Positions 15,672-25,263 of a DNA stretch of 64,000 nucleotides are shown piece after piece. The notes below the pieces were generated by a model, which did no database searches, was not told the DNA's origin, and was given only the letters and a program-made list of their open reading frames with translations. How positions within the stretch are numbered: the stretch's first letter is position 1; every line of letters starts with the position of its first letter. The stretch comes from Notospermus geniculatus (lineage: Eukaryota > Nemertea > Pilidiophora > Heteronemertea > Lineidae): assembly GCA_002633025.1 (NCBI GenBank), contig NMRB01000004.1, forward strand, positions 1,171,759 through 1,235,758, in the 5' to 3' direction. A program made the translations under genes and the position numbers.

Positions 15672-16932
15672 CTTCTTCATTTCGGTGACAACTCCGGTTG
15701 ACCAAGACCCTGCGCTCCGTGATCATGACACTGACTAACAGCGTCCATCGTCATTCCCTCAAAGGAATACTAGACCTGTGGTAAGTCATCACCATCATCA
15801 TCATCATTTTGAGAGCCAACTTTAGCCATGGGGTTGGCTTTGGGCTCCTCAAGTGAAGTAACTGTTGTGATCACCATACACATGTATTCATAATGTACTG
15901 TTAAAATTACATGATGGGCCACCTTGTCTGTAATGAAATTAGTCGTTAGTCGTTTTGTCAATTTGCATTTTATAAGGACACTGACTGTGACAAGCAGCGC
16001 CGTGAATCACTAAAAGAGGATGGTCCCGCTACATCTGGCACGTTTCGACTCCATTCATTGTGATAATTCGGCGGTGAATCAGATTCCGGTACAAGGATGA
16101 GAGGAAATTTAATAAACTTTCTAAACTTGTCCTATTTATTTCAAACAATGGTGTTCTGTGGAGTTTCCCACAGTGTTCTTGATTTTTTTATAAATAAGTG
16201 ATATTCTTAATGAATTTGTATCACTGGAGAAAAGTAACTGTGAAAGAAATTCAGGAAGACAGTTTGGTATCATTCTATCACCGAAGAGAAACCAGGTGTA
16301 ACGTTTACTAGTGTTCCACATGTCTCAGTGTTTCCTTACAATAGACAGCTAGAGACATTATGACTTTTCAATAGGAGACTAGGGGGAAATCTGTCAGTCC
16401 CATTCCACAGTCTTCCCCAGACAATGAGAGGAAACACTGAGAAGTACGGGAACACTGTGACACTTTACACCGGCGTAAAATTTTGAGGAAATCGTGTCTT
16501 TAATTTGGCCCATACACAATTCATTGAAAGATTCAACCTACAAAAAGTATAACCCTTTTCTTGAAAAAACCAACAGAAATCCATTACACGACCGGTGATC
16601 AAGCCACGTGCTCTTCGCGTGCATGTGATTACCACAGGCCTACTCATCGGCTTCTAGTTATCAATTTCATTCACTGTCATTCAATTCAATTGCAAATGAA
16701 ATATTCTCATTACAATAACATTACACAGGTGCTCTATTTATGTTGAGATATTCAACCTATTTAGGTCACTATCCGTCACACACCTTTTCTCCGGAACTTC
16801 CACACTTCCGCCTGTCCCATAGATCATTATTGTGATAGATATGTTTTAATTCATCCATTGACCTGTTTGAATAAATTGGACAAGATATCAGGTCGTCTAT
16901 TCAACTGTGGACTTTCAATATCTCCCAATTTA
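15672..16932. repeat. Spacer with an imperfect inverted repeat at 16310-16456
   Basis: The segment agtgttccacatgtctcagt (from 16310) is matched imperfectly in reverse complement by one ending gggaacact at 16456; ctcagtgtttcct and aggaaacactgag form the perfect core. A short CAT trinucleotide run lies at about 15791-15808. I see nothing else recognisable. Confidence 0.45.
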
Positions 16933-17190
16933 AAGAATCGATGAATGGACTTCGGGACATCTTTATTTTCGGTGTTTTCCGTAAGATCCGAAGACATCGT
17001 CACAGAGGCCGTTCACAAAACCATGAAATATGTATGAGTCAGCATTAAATAGGTGTTCAAAGGGACTACCGAAAGAATCGACGAATTGACTTCGGGACTT
17101 TTTAATCTTCGGCGATATCCGTGAGAGCTGAAGACATCGTCACAGGGGTAGCAGTTCACGAAAACATGAAATATGTAATGAGTCAGCCTT
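16933..17190. repeat. Diverged tandem duplication, unit about 140 bp
   Basis: The unit beginning aagaatcgatgaatgg at 16933 recurs at about 17072 as aagaatcgacgaattg. Both contain cttcggga, gaagacatcgtcaca and gaaatatgta...gagtcagc in the same order. The copies differ by scattered substitutions and small indels, so the duplication is not recent. No coding function is apparent. Confidence 0.65.
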
Positions 17191-19462
17191 TCGGTGTTAG
17201 AGGGGACAAGTTTTTTATGTGTCCTATATGTGCACTGTTACATGAGTTGTGAAGTGATCTGCTGATTGTTTTGTTCACACCAGTGAGGCAGGAAGTGACG
17301 CGTTGGCAAGGACGCAGTGTGACAGTCCAATTAGCAGGTTACCATGATTAAAGGTGAAAATCATTAAAATGAATGAAAAATAAAAGGTCATTCTACCATT
17401 TCCGGTTGGTTCAGTGACCAAGATTCAGTGCTCTCAAGAACATTTGGACGAATTACAATTCACAACCATGTGACACAGATTGAGCCTTTCAGTCCACTTC
17501 TGCTGTCAAGTATACTGTCACAAGGACGATCTTGGACTTTCACCACTGATCACTTAACCTCAGTGTCACCGGAAAGTGGTCTAAAATTGACGTGTCCCAG
17601 ATCCAAAACTACCGTCCATATACCTTTTACATGAGTCACACCAACAACAATAGTAGTATGTTTTTTACTCCAAGCCGTACTTTCATTTTCTTTCCGGTGA
17701 TAAGTATTCTGATGATATTCGTGGAGTGTGAATCACAACCTTGAGCGAGAGAGCAGCTGAGAGATGGAGAGTTGTAACGACGTTCCATTCACAAGCCTGT
17801 CCTGCGGCGGGAATTCGAATGACATGCGTGACGTCATTGTCGTGTCTACGTTTAGGCCTATCATTCCTCTTTCTAAACCTCACTATTGTAAATGAACGTC
17901 TCCTTTGACGTTTTTAGTGGTGATCAACTCTACAGGGTGTTTGAGAAAATGTCCCCGGAACAACAATCCGCGGTAGGCCTAAAGGACAAAAATGAGTCCT
18001 GGATACTGCGGACGAATAGTACCCATCCTCTCGAAACAGGCTCATTCAGACGCATCTCCTACGTCGCACCTCTTCATAAGGGAGGCGATGGCCGAGTGAA
18101 ATGACCTGAGTCTCAGGATAGTACCACGCAATAACGGCAGCAGAAACTGGCCGTGTTGAACTATAGAAGGTGTTTTTTTGTGTGTGTCGGGTGGGGGCAT
18201 GATTGGTCCTTACAGCATGATATACCAATCCACGAAATCTACCATCGGCCAGATGCCATCGGTCGTCTGTTGACTAGATCTAAGCCTATAACGGGACCTT
18301 TGAGCCATCGTTATGGCGCGCACCACAACTTCCCTTCCGAATCGTCAGGCTTTCCCTCCTTTTTCGCATACCTGAGACGGAGGATTCACTTCCTGAATGA
18401 GTTATATGAGGAAAAGTTGGTGAAATCTGTAGTCTTGCTGAAAAGATGTGATGTCTCAAGTCATCATCGCTCAGCTCAGCGTGCGAACGTTTCGACGAAG
18501 CGTCGGTGCTGCACGCGAAATCATCCGAAATTTTTGACAGGGCCTTCTCCCATCTGCTGAAATAAGGTCCATTGAATATAAGTATCCTGAGGAAAACACT
18601 ATCTTAAGAGAAATAACGGTGCAATAACAGGGCCCGAAAAAACTTGGCCTCCGTCAGTGGCGTTCCTCCAGTGATCAGTGATAACCGCGCCCGAATCAGG
18701 CCAAACTAGGAATTGCTTGTGCTGCCATCTGGTTGTACTACAAGGAACTGAATGTGCCTTTGGTTGGGATGTGTCTTCGGCGAATTCGCCTTCGCGTCTG
18801 CTCCGAGTTGTTTGTCTTCGACTGGAGATTGATTCAACGCTTCTGACGGATGATCTTTGGGGAATTATTTTGCCCACCTTACGCCATTGAGATGGTAATG
18901 CGAGCATTTATATAGTGTCTTTTACTGCAGTGCAGTCTCAAAGCGTTTCACATCGGGGATAGAAAGCGTGTAGGGGCGTGAGACTCCATCCAAGTGAGGG
19001 ACATCAGTGCCTTGAGATGGCCAATTCCCAGAGCCAATATGCCTTGGCTTCAACCTCGATGGAAAAACCAAATCAATACCACGGTTGACTGTATGCTGTG
19101 GCAGGGATGGTAGTCCCTGGTATCATAGTCAGGTTACAATAATGTCCTGGCCAATAAATCATTGTGGCCAATCAACTTGAAATCTGTCAACTACAATTCC
19201 ACCTGATGACCAAATGACATAAGCATCATTAGCAACAAGATCATTGTCTCAACAAACTTTTATACAACAGCAGTTTTTTTGTCACAAAAATGATTGTACA
19301 ATTACTCCGTCTCACATTTTACTGCTGATTTTGACAATAGAAAAACATTCCAGAAGAGAGAGATATTCAAGATGAGGTCCAGCAAATTGACTAGCTTGTC
19401 ACATTTCTTTACAATAAACACTGATAAATTCCTTGAATGGCATTGTTAAGAAGGGCTTGAAA
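17191..19462. other. Spacer, nothing recognised
   Basis: Reading frames up to 135 codons occur on both strands but match no family I know, and none has convincing splice signals. It lies between EGR and the ADO 3' end. Confidence 0.45.
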
Positions 19463-19643
19463 ATTACACTACACAAAGTTTTTTGGTACTCCTTCTTTAC
19501 ACAGTATGATATGCACAACGTTTCTACCAGTGTTCCCTGGTCGTCATTCAGCCACCTGAAGACGACCAGGGAACACTGGTAGAAACGTTGTGCATATCAT
19601 ACTGTGTAAAGAAGGAGTACCAAAAAACTTTGTGTAGTGTAAT
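19463..19643. repeat. Long perfect hairpin, 83-bp arms
   Basis: The left arm (19463-19545) is matched base for base in reverse complement by the right arm (19561-19643), separated by 15 bases. Allowing one bulged base, the loop segments ttcag and ctgaa pair as well. It lies about 590 bases beyond the ADO stop codon on the ADO-transcribed strand, so it may be part of that gene's 3' UTR. Perfect arms imply a young foldback insertion, gene conversion between arms, or an assembly artefact. No clear target-site duplication was found. Confidence 0.85.
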
Positions 19644-20235
19644 AAACACTGGTATGCTGATGATAGATAACCAGCACAGACATTGCTACAAAATAACAGA
19701 CTATAAGCTTGATACTTCAACATGCTCCACTCATAAATCACACGACCATAGCCAACTAATGCAACCAGATACTTTGTGATTTTCCCATCATGTTGTACTT
19801 GTAGCATTAGCTACAGCAGGAACAATTTGCATAGTTCAAAAAAGCTGAGTCTCACAATCCTGCTATGACAACTTATCAGATAAGCCTCATTGGAATAACA
19901 TTAGTACAAATATAGCAATACCAGAACAACTCAATAGAAAAGCAAGACATCACTCATTATTATTCTTGGCACTTTGTGCCTGGGCTCAACAAGGGAATAC
20001 TAGGCCTACACTTGTTTTTTCTGTAATCATCATTGCCAGGCTGCAACTAGCACTTTCTGGAAAGCAGAAGAATCACTCATGAACAGCAGAAACTAGGGTT
20101 ATCCATGCCCGAAGTCAACTTTATCCACTAGATTACCGGTACTAGAACACATCCTCCAGTCATTATGGCACAATGGAAGTCCATCAACAACAACTCTGAC
20201 TCCCATCCGTTCTATTTCACTACACCAAGATTTAG
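19644..20235 (-). other. Probable 3' UTR / flank of ADO
   Basis: The sequence just downstream of the ADO stop is non-coding. I could not identify an unambiguous AATAAA on the minus strand, so the 3' end of the transcript is unplaced. Confidence 0.35.
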
Positions 20236-21000
20236 TCATGTTGTTTGGTCTCCATGCAATTCCTCAGATAAAGCAAGTGGGTTCACAGGTGGTCCGGTGT
20301 AAGGATCAGTATTACACCAGAAGTCCAATGGTTGTGGGATTCTCAAGAGCCAAAAGGTTTGTCCTGGTTCTGGAGACCTTGATTTTGGTGTAACATCCTG
20401 GAAGTAGTGGCACACCCTAGCTTCGGCAGTGTTGTAGGGAGGAGCAAGGACATCCAGGAATGCTGCTGGACCATTTATGGCCTGCATTTCATGATAGTTC
20501 TCTTCCGTAGGTGTAAGACGGCAGACAATTTGATCAGATCCTGCACCAATTCTGATCAATGGCTTAGCATGGACTGGCTGCAAAAGCTTTTTTACTTTCC
20601 ATCCGCTGTATTTCTCCGATAGTTCAGCAGGGACATCCACATTGTTCGAAGATAATGCTGTGTATCGTTTAATGTTCACTGTTCCACTGATTATTTTGCA
20701 CAGCCCATGCATGCCAGGATGATCATGGAGAGGTAGGGTCACTCCATTTTTCAAGACAAAAATTCCCATGCTGAAGCACTCATCCTCCCACAGCCCCACG
20801 TAAGTAACCGGGGCTTGGCCACTTTCTGGCCTGAATATCTGTTTATCTCGGACAAGTTCTTGGTTAAAATTGAGGTCAGCCGCAGTGACATGTCTCATTA
20901 ACCTTTCCAAACGACCGAAATTGTCGGCAAACGTCTTGTCTGATGCTTTTTTGGAGAAAGTTTGGTAGGCAAGTCTTGCCACCCTCTGAATGGTGGCCAT
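20236..21000 (-). CDS. ADO: 2-aminoethanethiol (cysteamine) / N-terminal cysteine dioxygenase
   Basis: Non-haem iron, O2-dependent thiol dioxygenase of the ADO/plant cysteine oxidase family. In animals it converts cysteamine to hypotaurine and oxidises N-terminal cysteines of proteins such as RGS4/5, acting as a cytosolic oxygen sensor that feeds the N-degron pathway. The uninterrupted frame encodes 254 residues against 270 in human, and single-exon structure is also the human state. The cupin motif LPLHDHPGMHG supplies iron ligands His92 and His94; the third is His170 in ENYHEMQA. The downstream GPAAFLDVLAPPY block is family-diagnostic. Cys197 and Tyr199 (CHYF) match the Cys-Tyr cofactor pair of human ADO. 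The C-terminal DFWCN...PYTGPPVNP region is also conserved. The first ATG lies 271 bases from the divergent BIN3 start, so the two genes probably share a promoter. Confidence 0.95.
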   Translation of the reverse strand: MATIQRVARLAYQTFSKKASDKTFADNFGRLERLMRHVTAADLNFNQELVRDKQIFRPESGQAPVTYVGLWEDECFSMGIFVLKNGVTLPLHDHPGMHGLCKIISGTVNIKRYTALSSNNVDVPAELSEKYSGWKVKKLLQPVHAKPLIRIGAGSDQIVCRLTPTEENYHEMQAINGPAAFLDVLAPPYNTAEARVCHYFQDVTPKSRSPEPGQTFWLLRIPQPLDFWCNTDPYTGPPVNPLALSEELHGDQTT

Positions 21001-21271
21001 TTTGAAATGGAGCTGGTGTCGGGGTTCAAGGCCGGTAGCTATAATTTACGAGTATTCATGATAATGCCACGCATAAAAACAGATATTGTGAATGATTATG
21101 AAAGATGGTATCCTTAGGACGTGCTGACTGTCAGGTATCAGCAACTGTATGAGGTCAATCGGCAAATAATTGGCAACAATCGCAGGAGTGAAGACCTCCA
21201 CTCTTTTGCGGCTCGAGGGGAGTCACCTTTATCAGGAACGACGATAACAACGAATTAAAGGGACAGGAAAA
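21001..21271. promoter_or_regulatory. Divergent (bidirectional) promoter between ADO and BIN3
   Basis: Only 271 bases separate the ADO start codon (minus strand, 21000) from the BIN3 start codon (plus strand, 21272). No TATA box is obvious on either side, as is usual for divergent housekeeping promoters. Both 5' UTRs must lie here. Confidence 0.65.
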
Positions 21272-24200
21272 ATGAGTTGGTGAGCACACATTTCCTGGTC
21301 CAAAGATGTTTATTTTTCCGTAGAAACAAATCAGTATCTCACAATAGATTCATTTTCTGACACTTCAATGTTTTTCCTTTCATGATTTCCAGGAATCCAT
21401 TTAATCGGCATAACCAGCCGCGAAAGAGCATCGTTTCTAAAACGGTATGTTTTTGACAGTTCTCACACACACAGTCACAGACAGCCTCGTGTACATATGT
21501 ATGAGTATGTATGTAGAGCCACATGCATGCATGATGGGTAGGGCCTATCTCACCTGATGTGCTGGTCGTGTCTGTCTTCTTGCCGTACTCACAGCTACGA
21601 GTCATTTGCATCGATAATTATAAAGCTTCTCTGTTGCAGGCCACAAGAGAATTTGAAAGAGAAGTTACAAGAGTAGAAGAGTAAGTAGCTAGCTAGGCTA
21701 GGCCGCCTACTAGTCTCAGTAACTGGGACTCTGTATGCTCCGCTTTTGCTTTTAAAAACTGACTTTTACATAGCGCGCATACAGAGTCTCAGATCGCCCA
21801 ATACATTCCCTGTGGAGCACCTCCGCCCCGAATTCCGGGCGGGCACTAAGTTTGGATGAATCCGTGAAGAAGTTGAGCAAAGATATGAAAAAATGTACAG
21901 ATGCATTTTCAGGTATGTTAGAACTCAGGTTCAAACTGCAGCTCTCAGTTGTCAAATCACTTTGGAATATTTGATAATATGTTACATATATTTGAAATAC
22001 TACCCTGGCATGTCTGGAAGCCATTGCTACTGAAAAGACTATTTCTCCTCGACCTAAGTTTTTGCTCACTACAACATGACAAAGGCCCAATTATACCAGG
22101 CCTTTCCTTTTGAGGCGCGCTAAAATGTGCATGTGCCTCACAAACAATAGAAATTCTATTGTTTGCGAGCCACATGCACATTTTAGCGCGCCTCAAAAGG
22201 AAAGGCCTGATTACACTCCTCACTAGGATTTGCCCTGATGGGTGGGCACATATAAAATATTAGTGATGTGACTCGCTAACTTCCTCAGAAGCAATTAGCA
22301 GTACCTTAATATGAGCCATTTATATATCTTTGAGTTGATATCTACACCGTCTTTCTATTCCCTCCAGCTATGTCCAAGACTGAGGTGAAGATAGCCCAGG
22401 ATCTTGCTTCAAGCAACCTCTGTCTTCATTGTGGGGAAGATTATTTGAAGGCTGACATGGATCAATGGGCCCATGCTCTCACCCGTCTTGATCTCCACAC
22501 TCAAGACTTAGTAAGTGTTAACATTGAATCACGAGGTGAGCTCTAACTGGAGCATTAATAATAATAGCTGTCTAGACAATATTGACCCAATTGATGTTTA
22601 GCAGGAGGAAACCAGAGTGCCTTGAATTCAGCTTTGATCATCTGCAGGTGACTGTCAAAATACCAATTCATCGAGGATTGTCCCTCTGTTCTCTTATCAA
22701 ATAATCTACCATTTCAGAATTCAGTTTCACAAAAAACTGTGATAGATCCCATGAAGAAGTTAGGTAGTGTGTTCCCAAGTCTCCAAGCAGCTGTGAAGAA
22801 GAGAGAACAGAGTCTTCAAGAATGTAACAAATGCCAAGCAAGGGTAGAGAAGTATCAGGATCGAGAGAGAACGGGGTCAAATATTGTGAAGTTAGATCAG
22901 GTGTGTACAGTGGAACCTCTCTATTGAGGACACCTCTGGGACTGACATATGCTGTCCTTATTTGAGAGGTGTCCTGATTACAGAGGTCAAAATGAATAGA
23001 AATGGTCAATTTGGGCCTGGACTTTGGTGTTCTTAATATAGGTGTCCTCCTGGCAGAGGTGTCCGCTATAGGAGGTTCAACTGTACATCATGCAACTGAT
23101 GCCTGTTGTTGGTGAAATGATTCAGGTATCAATTGCATCTGAATTTGTTTTTTGTTTCGGTCTTCTGTGCTTTGAACATCGCTGAGACACTCAAGACTTA
23201 GTAAGTGTTAACATTGAATCACGAGGTGAGCTCCAACTGGAGCATTAATAATAATAGCTGTCTAGACAATATTGACCCAGTTGATGTTTAGCAGGAGGAA
23301 ACCAGAGTGCCTTGAATTCAGCTTTGATCATCTGCAGGTGACTGTCAAAATACCAATTCATCGAGGATTGTCCCTCTGTTCTCTTATCCAATAATCTACC
23401 ATTTCAGAATTCAGTTTCACAAAAAACTGTGATAGATCCCATGAAGAAGTTAGGTAGTGTTTTCCCAAGTCTCCAAGCAGCTGTGAAGAAGAGAGAACAG
23501 AGTCTTCAAGAATGTAACAAATGCCAAGCAAGGGTAGAGAAGTATCAGGATCGAGAGAGAACAGGGTCAAATATTGTGAAGTTAGAGCAGGTGTGTATAT
23601 CATGCAACTGATACACTGATGCCTGTTGTTGGTGAAATGATTCAGGTATCAATTGCATCTGAATTTGTTTTTTGTTTCGGTCTTCTGTGCTTTGAACATC
23701 GCTAGCTGTGAATGTGAACATGAAATTTTCAGTTCCACAAACTGTCACTAGATGGCAGCACTCAATGTGGCGTTCGGAGCTTGTCTTCCAGATACATAGT
23801 GCAAGTTCTTTGCAACTACTTATTTATATTTTGCTTCCTTTTCAGAGCAAAAAAGCCTTACAAAATGCCAAAGAAGAGTTTGAAACACAGAATAAACTTC
23901 TGCAGGAAGATATACCCACCTTTTATGATGGACGTATCAGCTACATTGAACCATGTTTTCAGGCTCTTGTCCTGTCACAGGTATGTCTATGTTGAAGTTC
24001 CGTGCTGCTTATTTTCACAGGCGCCCATACAAAGGGGTACAATGGCTTCCTTCCACCTCCAATACCATGATACACACCTAAAAAAGTCCAAGACATCCAC
24101 TTTAAACAGAATGCAAAACTTTAAAACAGACATTTGAATTCAAAAAATTGTGTGGTGTGCATTCTTGATGTTCAAGAGCTTTTTGCTACAAAGTTATATG

Positions 24201-24387
24201 ATTGTCTCATGGTACTATTCTCATCACTTCTATGTAATTACAGATTCACCATATTGGAGAAGCGCACAAGATCTACAGTGAGATTTATGACTCATTGACC
24301 CAAAGACAGGATTTGATAACAACAGATGATGATTTGATACAGACTAAACTAGCCGAGATAAGGGCATTGTCAATAGTTGTGGAATGA
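21272..24387 (+). CDS. BIN3: Bridging integrator 3 (N-BAR domain protein), complete
   Basis: BAR-domain membrane-curvature and actin-organising protein of the BIN3/Hob3 group, which lacks an SH3 domain. Exons: 21272-21279, 21393-21444, 21640-21680, 21851-21912, 22368-22510, 22718-22900 (or its duplicate 23408-23590), 23846-23980, 24244-24387. All have GT-AG borders and compatible phases. With one copy of the duplicated exon the product is 255 residues, against 253 in human. The start MSWNPF resembles human MSWIPF, and the eight-base first exon explains the tiny coding start. Conserved blocks include REFERE, KKLSKDMKKCTDA, AMSKTEVKI, IDPMKKLGSVFPSLQAAVKK, KVEKY-like ARVEKYQDRERTG and the family C-terminus KLAEIRALSIV. 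The acceptor before 21851 has a poor polypyrimidine tract. Including both duplicate exons would keep the frame but add 61 residues to the BAR helices. Orthology is secure by sequence and by linkage to EGR. Confidence 0.93.
22097..22208. mobile_element. Palindromic MITE in a BIN3 intron
   Basis: Two arms of about 56 bases meet with essentially no loop (centre at aatagaaattctatt) and differ at only two or so positions. The ends CAGGCCTTTCC / GGAAAGGCCTG carry hAT-type CAG...CTG termini. They are flanked directly by ATTATAC on the left and ATTACAC on the right, a probable target-site duplication with one change. It lies between BIN3 coding exons 4 and 5. Confidence 0.75.
22497..23183 (+). repeat. 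Tandem duplication in BIN3, copy 1
   Basis: The unit starts in the last 14 bases of the 22368-22510 exon, includes its donor and the 183-base BIN3 exon 22718-22900, and ends at gaacatcgct. It is followed three bases later by copy 2. Copy 1 is longer because it carries the 176-base MITE at 22908-23083. Confidence 0.9.
22908..23083. mobile_element. TA-flanked MITE present in only one duplicate
   Basis: The ends CAGTGGAACCTC and the reverse complement of CAGTTGAACCTCC are inverted repeats. TA dinucleotides flank both sides (22906-22907, 23084-23085), as for Tc1/mariner-superfamily insertions. The second duplicate shows the empty site with a single TA. The insertion lies six bases into the intron but leaves the donor gtgtgta intact. 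A half copy of the same family is at about 62534-62582. Confidence 0.85.
23187..23703 (+). repeat. Tandem duplication in BIN3, copy 2 (duplicate exon 23408-23590)
   Basis: This copy repeats copy 1 at very high identity without the MITE. Its exon (23408-23590) is again 183 bases, phase 0 at both ends, with the same acceptor and donor. It encodes the same 61 residues except for a final DQ to EQ change. An extra acactgat is present after the empty MITE site. Confidence 0.9.
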
Positions 24388-24694
24388 ATTTCTTGATGTT
24401 GAGGATTTTGATAACCATTTAACTTTTATTTCTGCTGTTCTTTTGCATATGGTTGATAACATATACAAGGGACATGGATTAATATCAGTTGCACATGTCA
24501 TATTGGCAATCTGGTACATTTTGTCCCAATATTATCAAAGGGGCAAGTCCCCAAATATATATAGTTGTTGTCTGTAACATAATTTGGACAAAAATGGGTT
24601 GCATAATACTCATTTACTAGCCAAGACTAGGCTATCAATTGACACTGTAATTGACCGATGTTTTTCCAGAGAGCATTCGAGATTCTTTGGCATA
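24388..24694 (+). other. BIN3 3' flank
   Basis: AT-rich, non-coding sequence follows the BIN3 stop. No AATAAA hexamer was noticed before the MITE pair at 24695, so the poly(A) site is unplaced. Confidence 0.35.
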
Positions 24695-25055
24695 TTAAAG
24701 GAGCTCGACGTCCAAGTTGTAAACAAACTGGTTTGTTTACAAACAGTGGCTAGCAAACTAGTTTTATTCCTTCGTGAAGGTGGCAGCACCAGTGATCCCC
24801 GTGATCGTTAGACTGGTGCCCGGTCCAATGCAACTCACTCAACCACACTCACTGGTTCTCTATCCACGCTGTGCTGCCACCTATTATCGGTGATATGTAC
24901 TGAAGTGAATATGTAGTCTCGCGCAGCCAACCGTTTCGTTCCGCAGGTAGTGCGACATAAACGTTCGATCCTCAGATTCGGCTGGGTGACCGAGCAGCTG
25001 GGTGCCCGAGACTAGTGAATATCATGTTTACAACTTGGACGTCGAGCTCCTTTAA
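24695..25055. mobile_element. TTAA-flanked MITE A (piggyBac-like)
   Basis: The inverted terminal repeats begin AAGGAGCTCGACGTCCAAG and end with its reverse complement, bounded by TTAA at 24695-24698 and 25052-25055. TTAA target duplications are characteristic of piggyBac-type elements. The right TTAA is shared with MITE B. Confidence 0.8.
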
Positions 25056-25263
25056 AGGAGCACGGTATTGCCACTTTTTCTCGACAGACGGCGCCACCGC
25101 GCCACTCTCCAACCCGACAGTCTAACTACGTTTCGGCGAATGACACGATTTACTGCGTACATTCTGTAATGCATTTTTGTAGTTCGTCTTACTGCCGCTA
25201 GGTGACTCCCTCTACGTCGGCAGTCAAATAACGCATTTGAGATCCAATACCGTGCTCCTTTAA
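25052..25263. mobile_element. TTAA-flanked MITE B (piggyBac-like), abutting MITE A
   Basis: The termini AAGGAGCACGGTATTG and CCAATACCGTGCTCCTT are inverted repeats bounded by TTAA at 25052-25055 and 25260-25263. The shared seven-base tip AAGGAGC with MITE A suggests the same transposase. Its insertion reused MITE A's boundary TTAA. Confidence 0.8.

Noticed and set aside
15790-15808. CAT trinucleotide run
   Set aside because: Short simple repeat without special context.
22668-23603. Minus-strand frames over the two BIN3 duplicate exons
   Set aside because: They are antisense to well-supported BIN3 exons and repeat only because the exon is duplicated.
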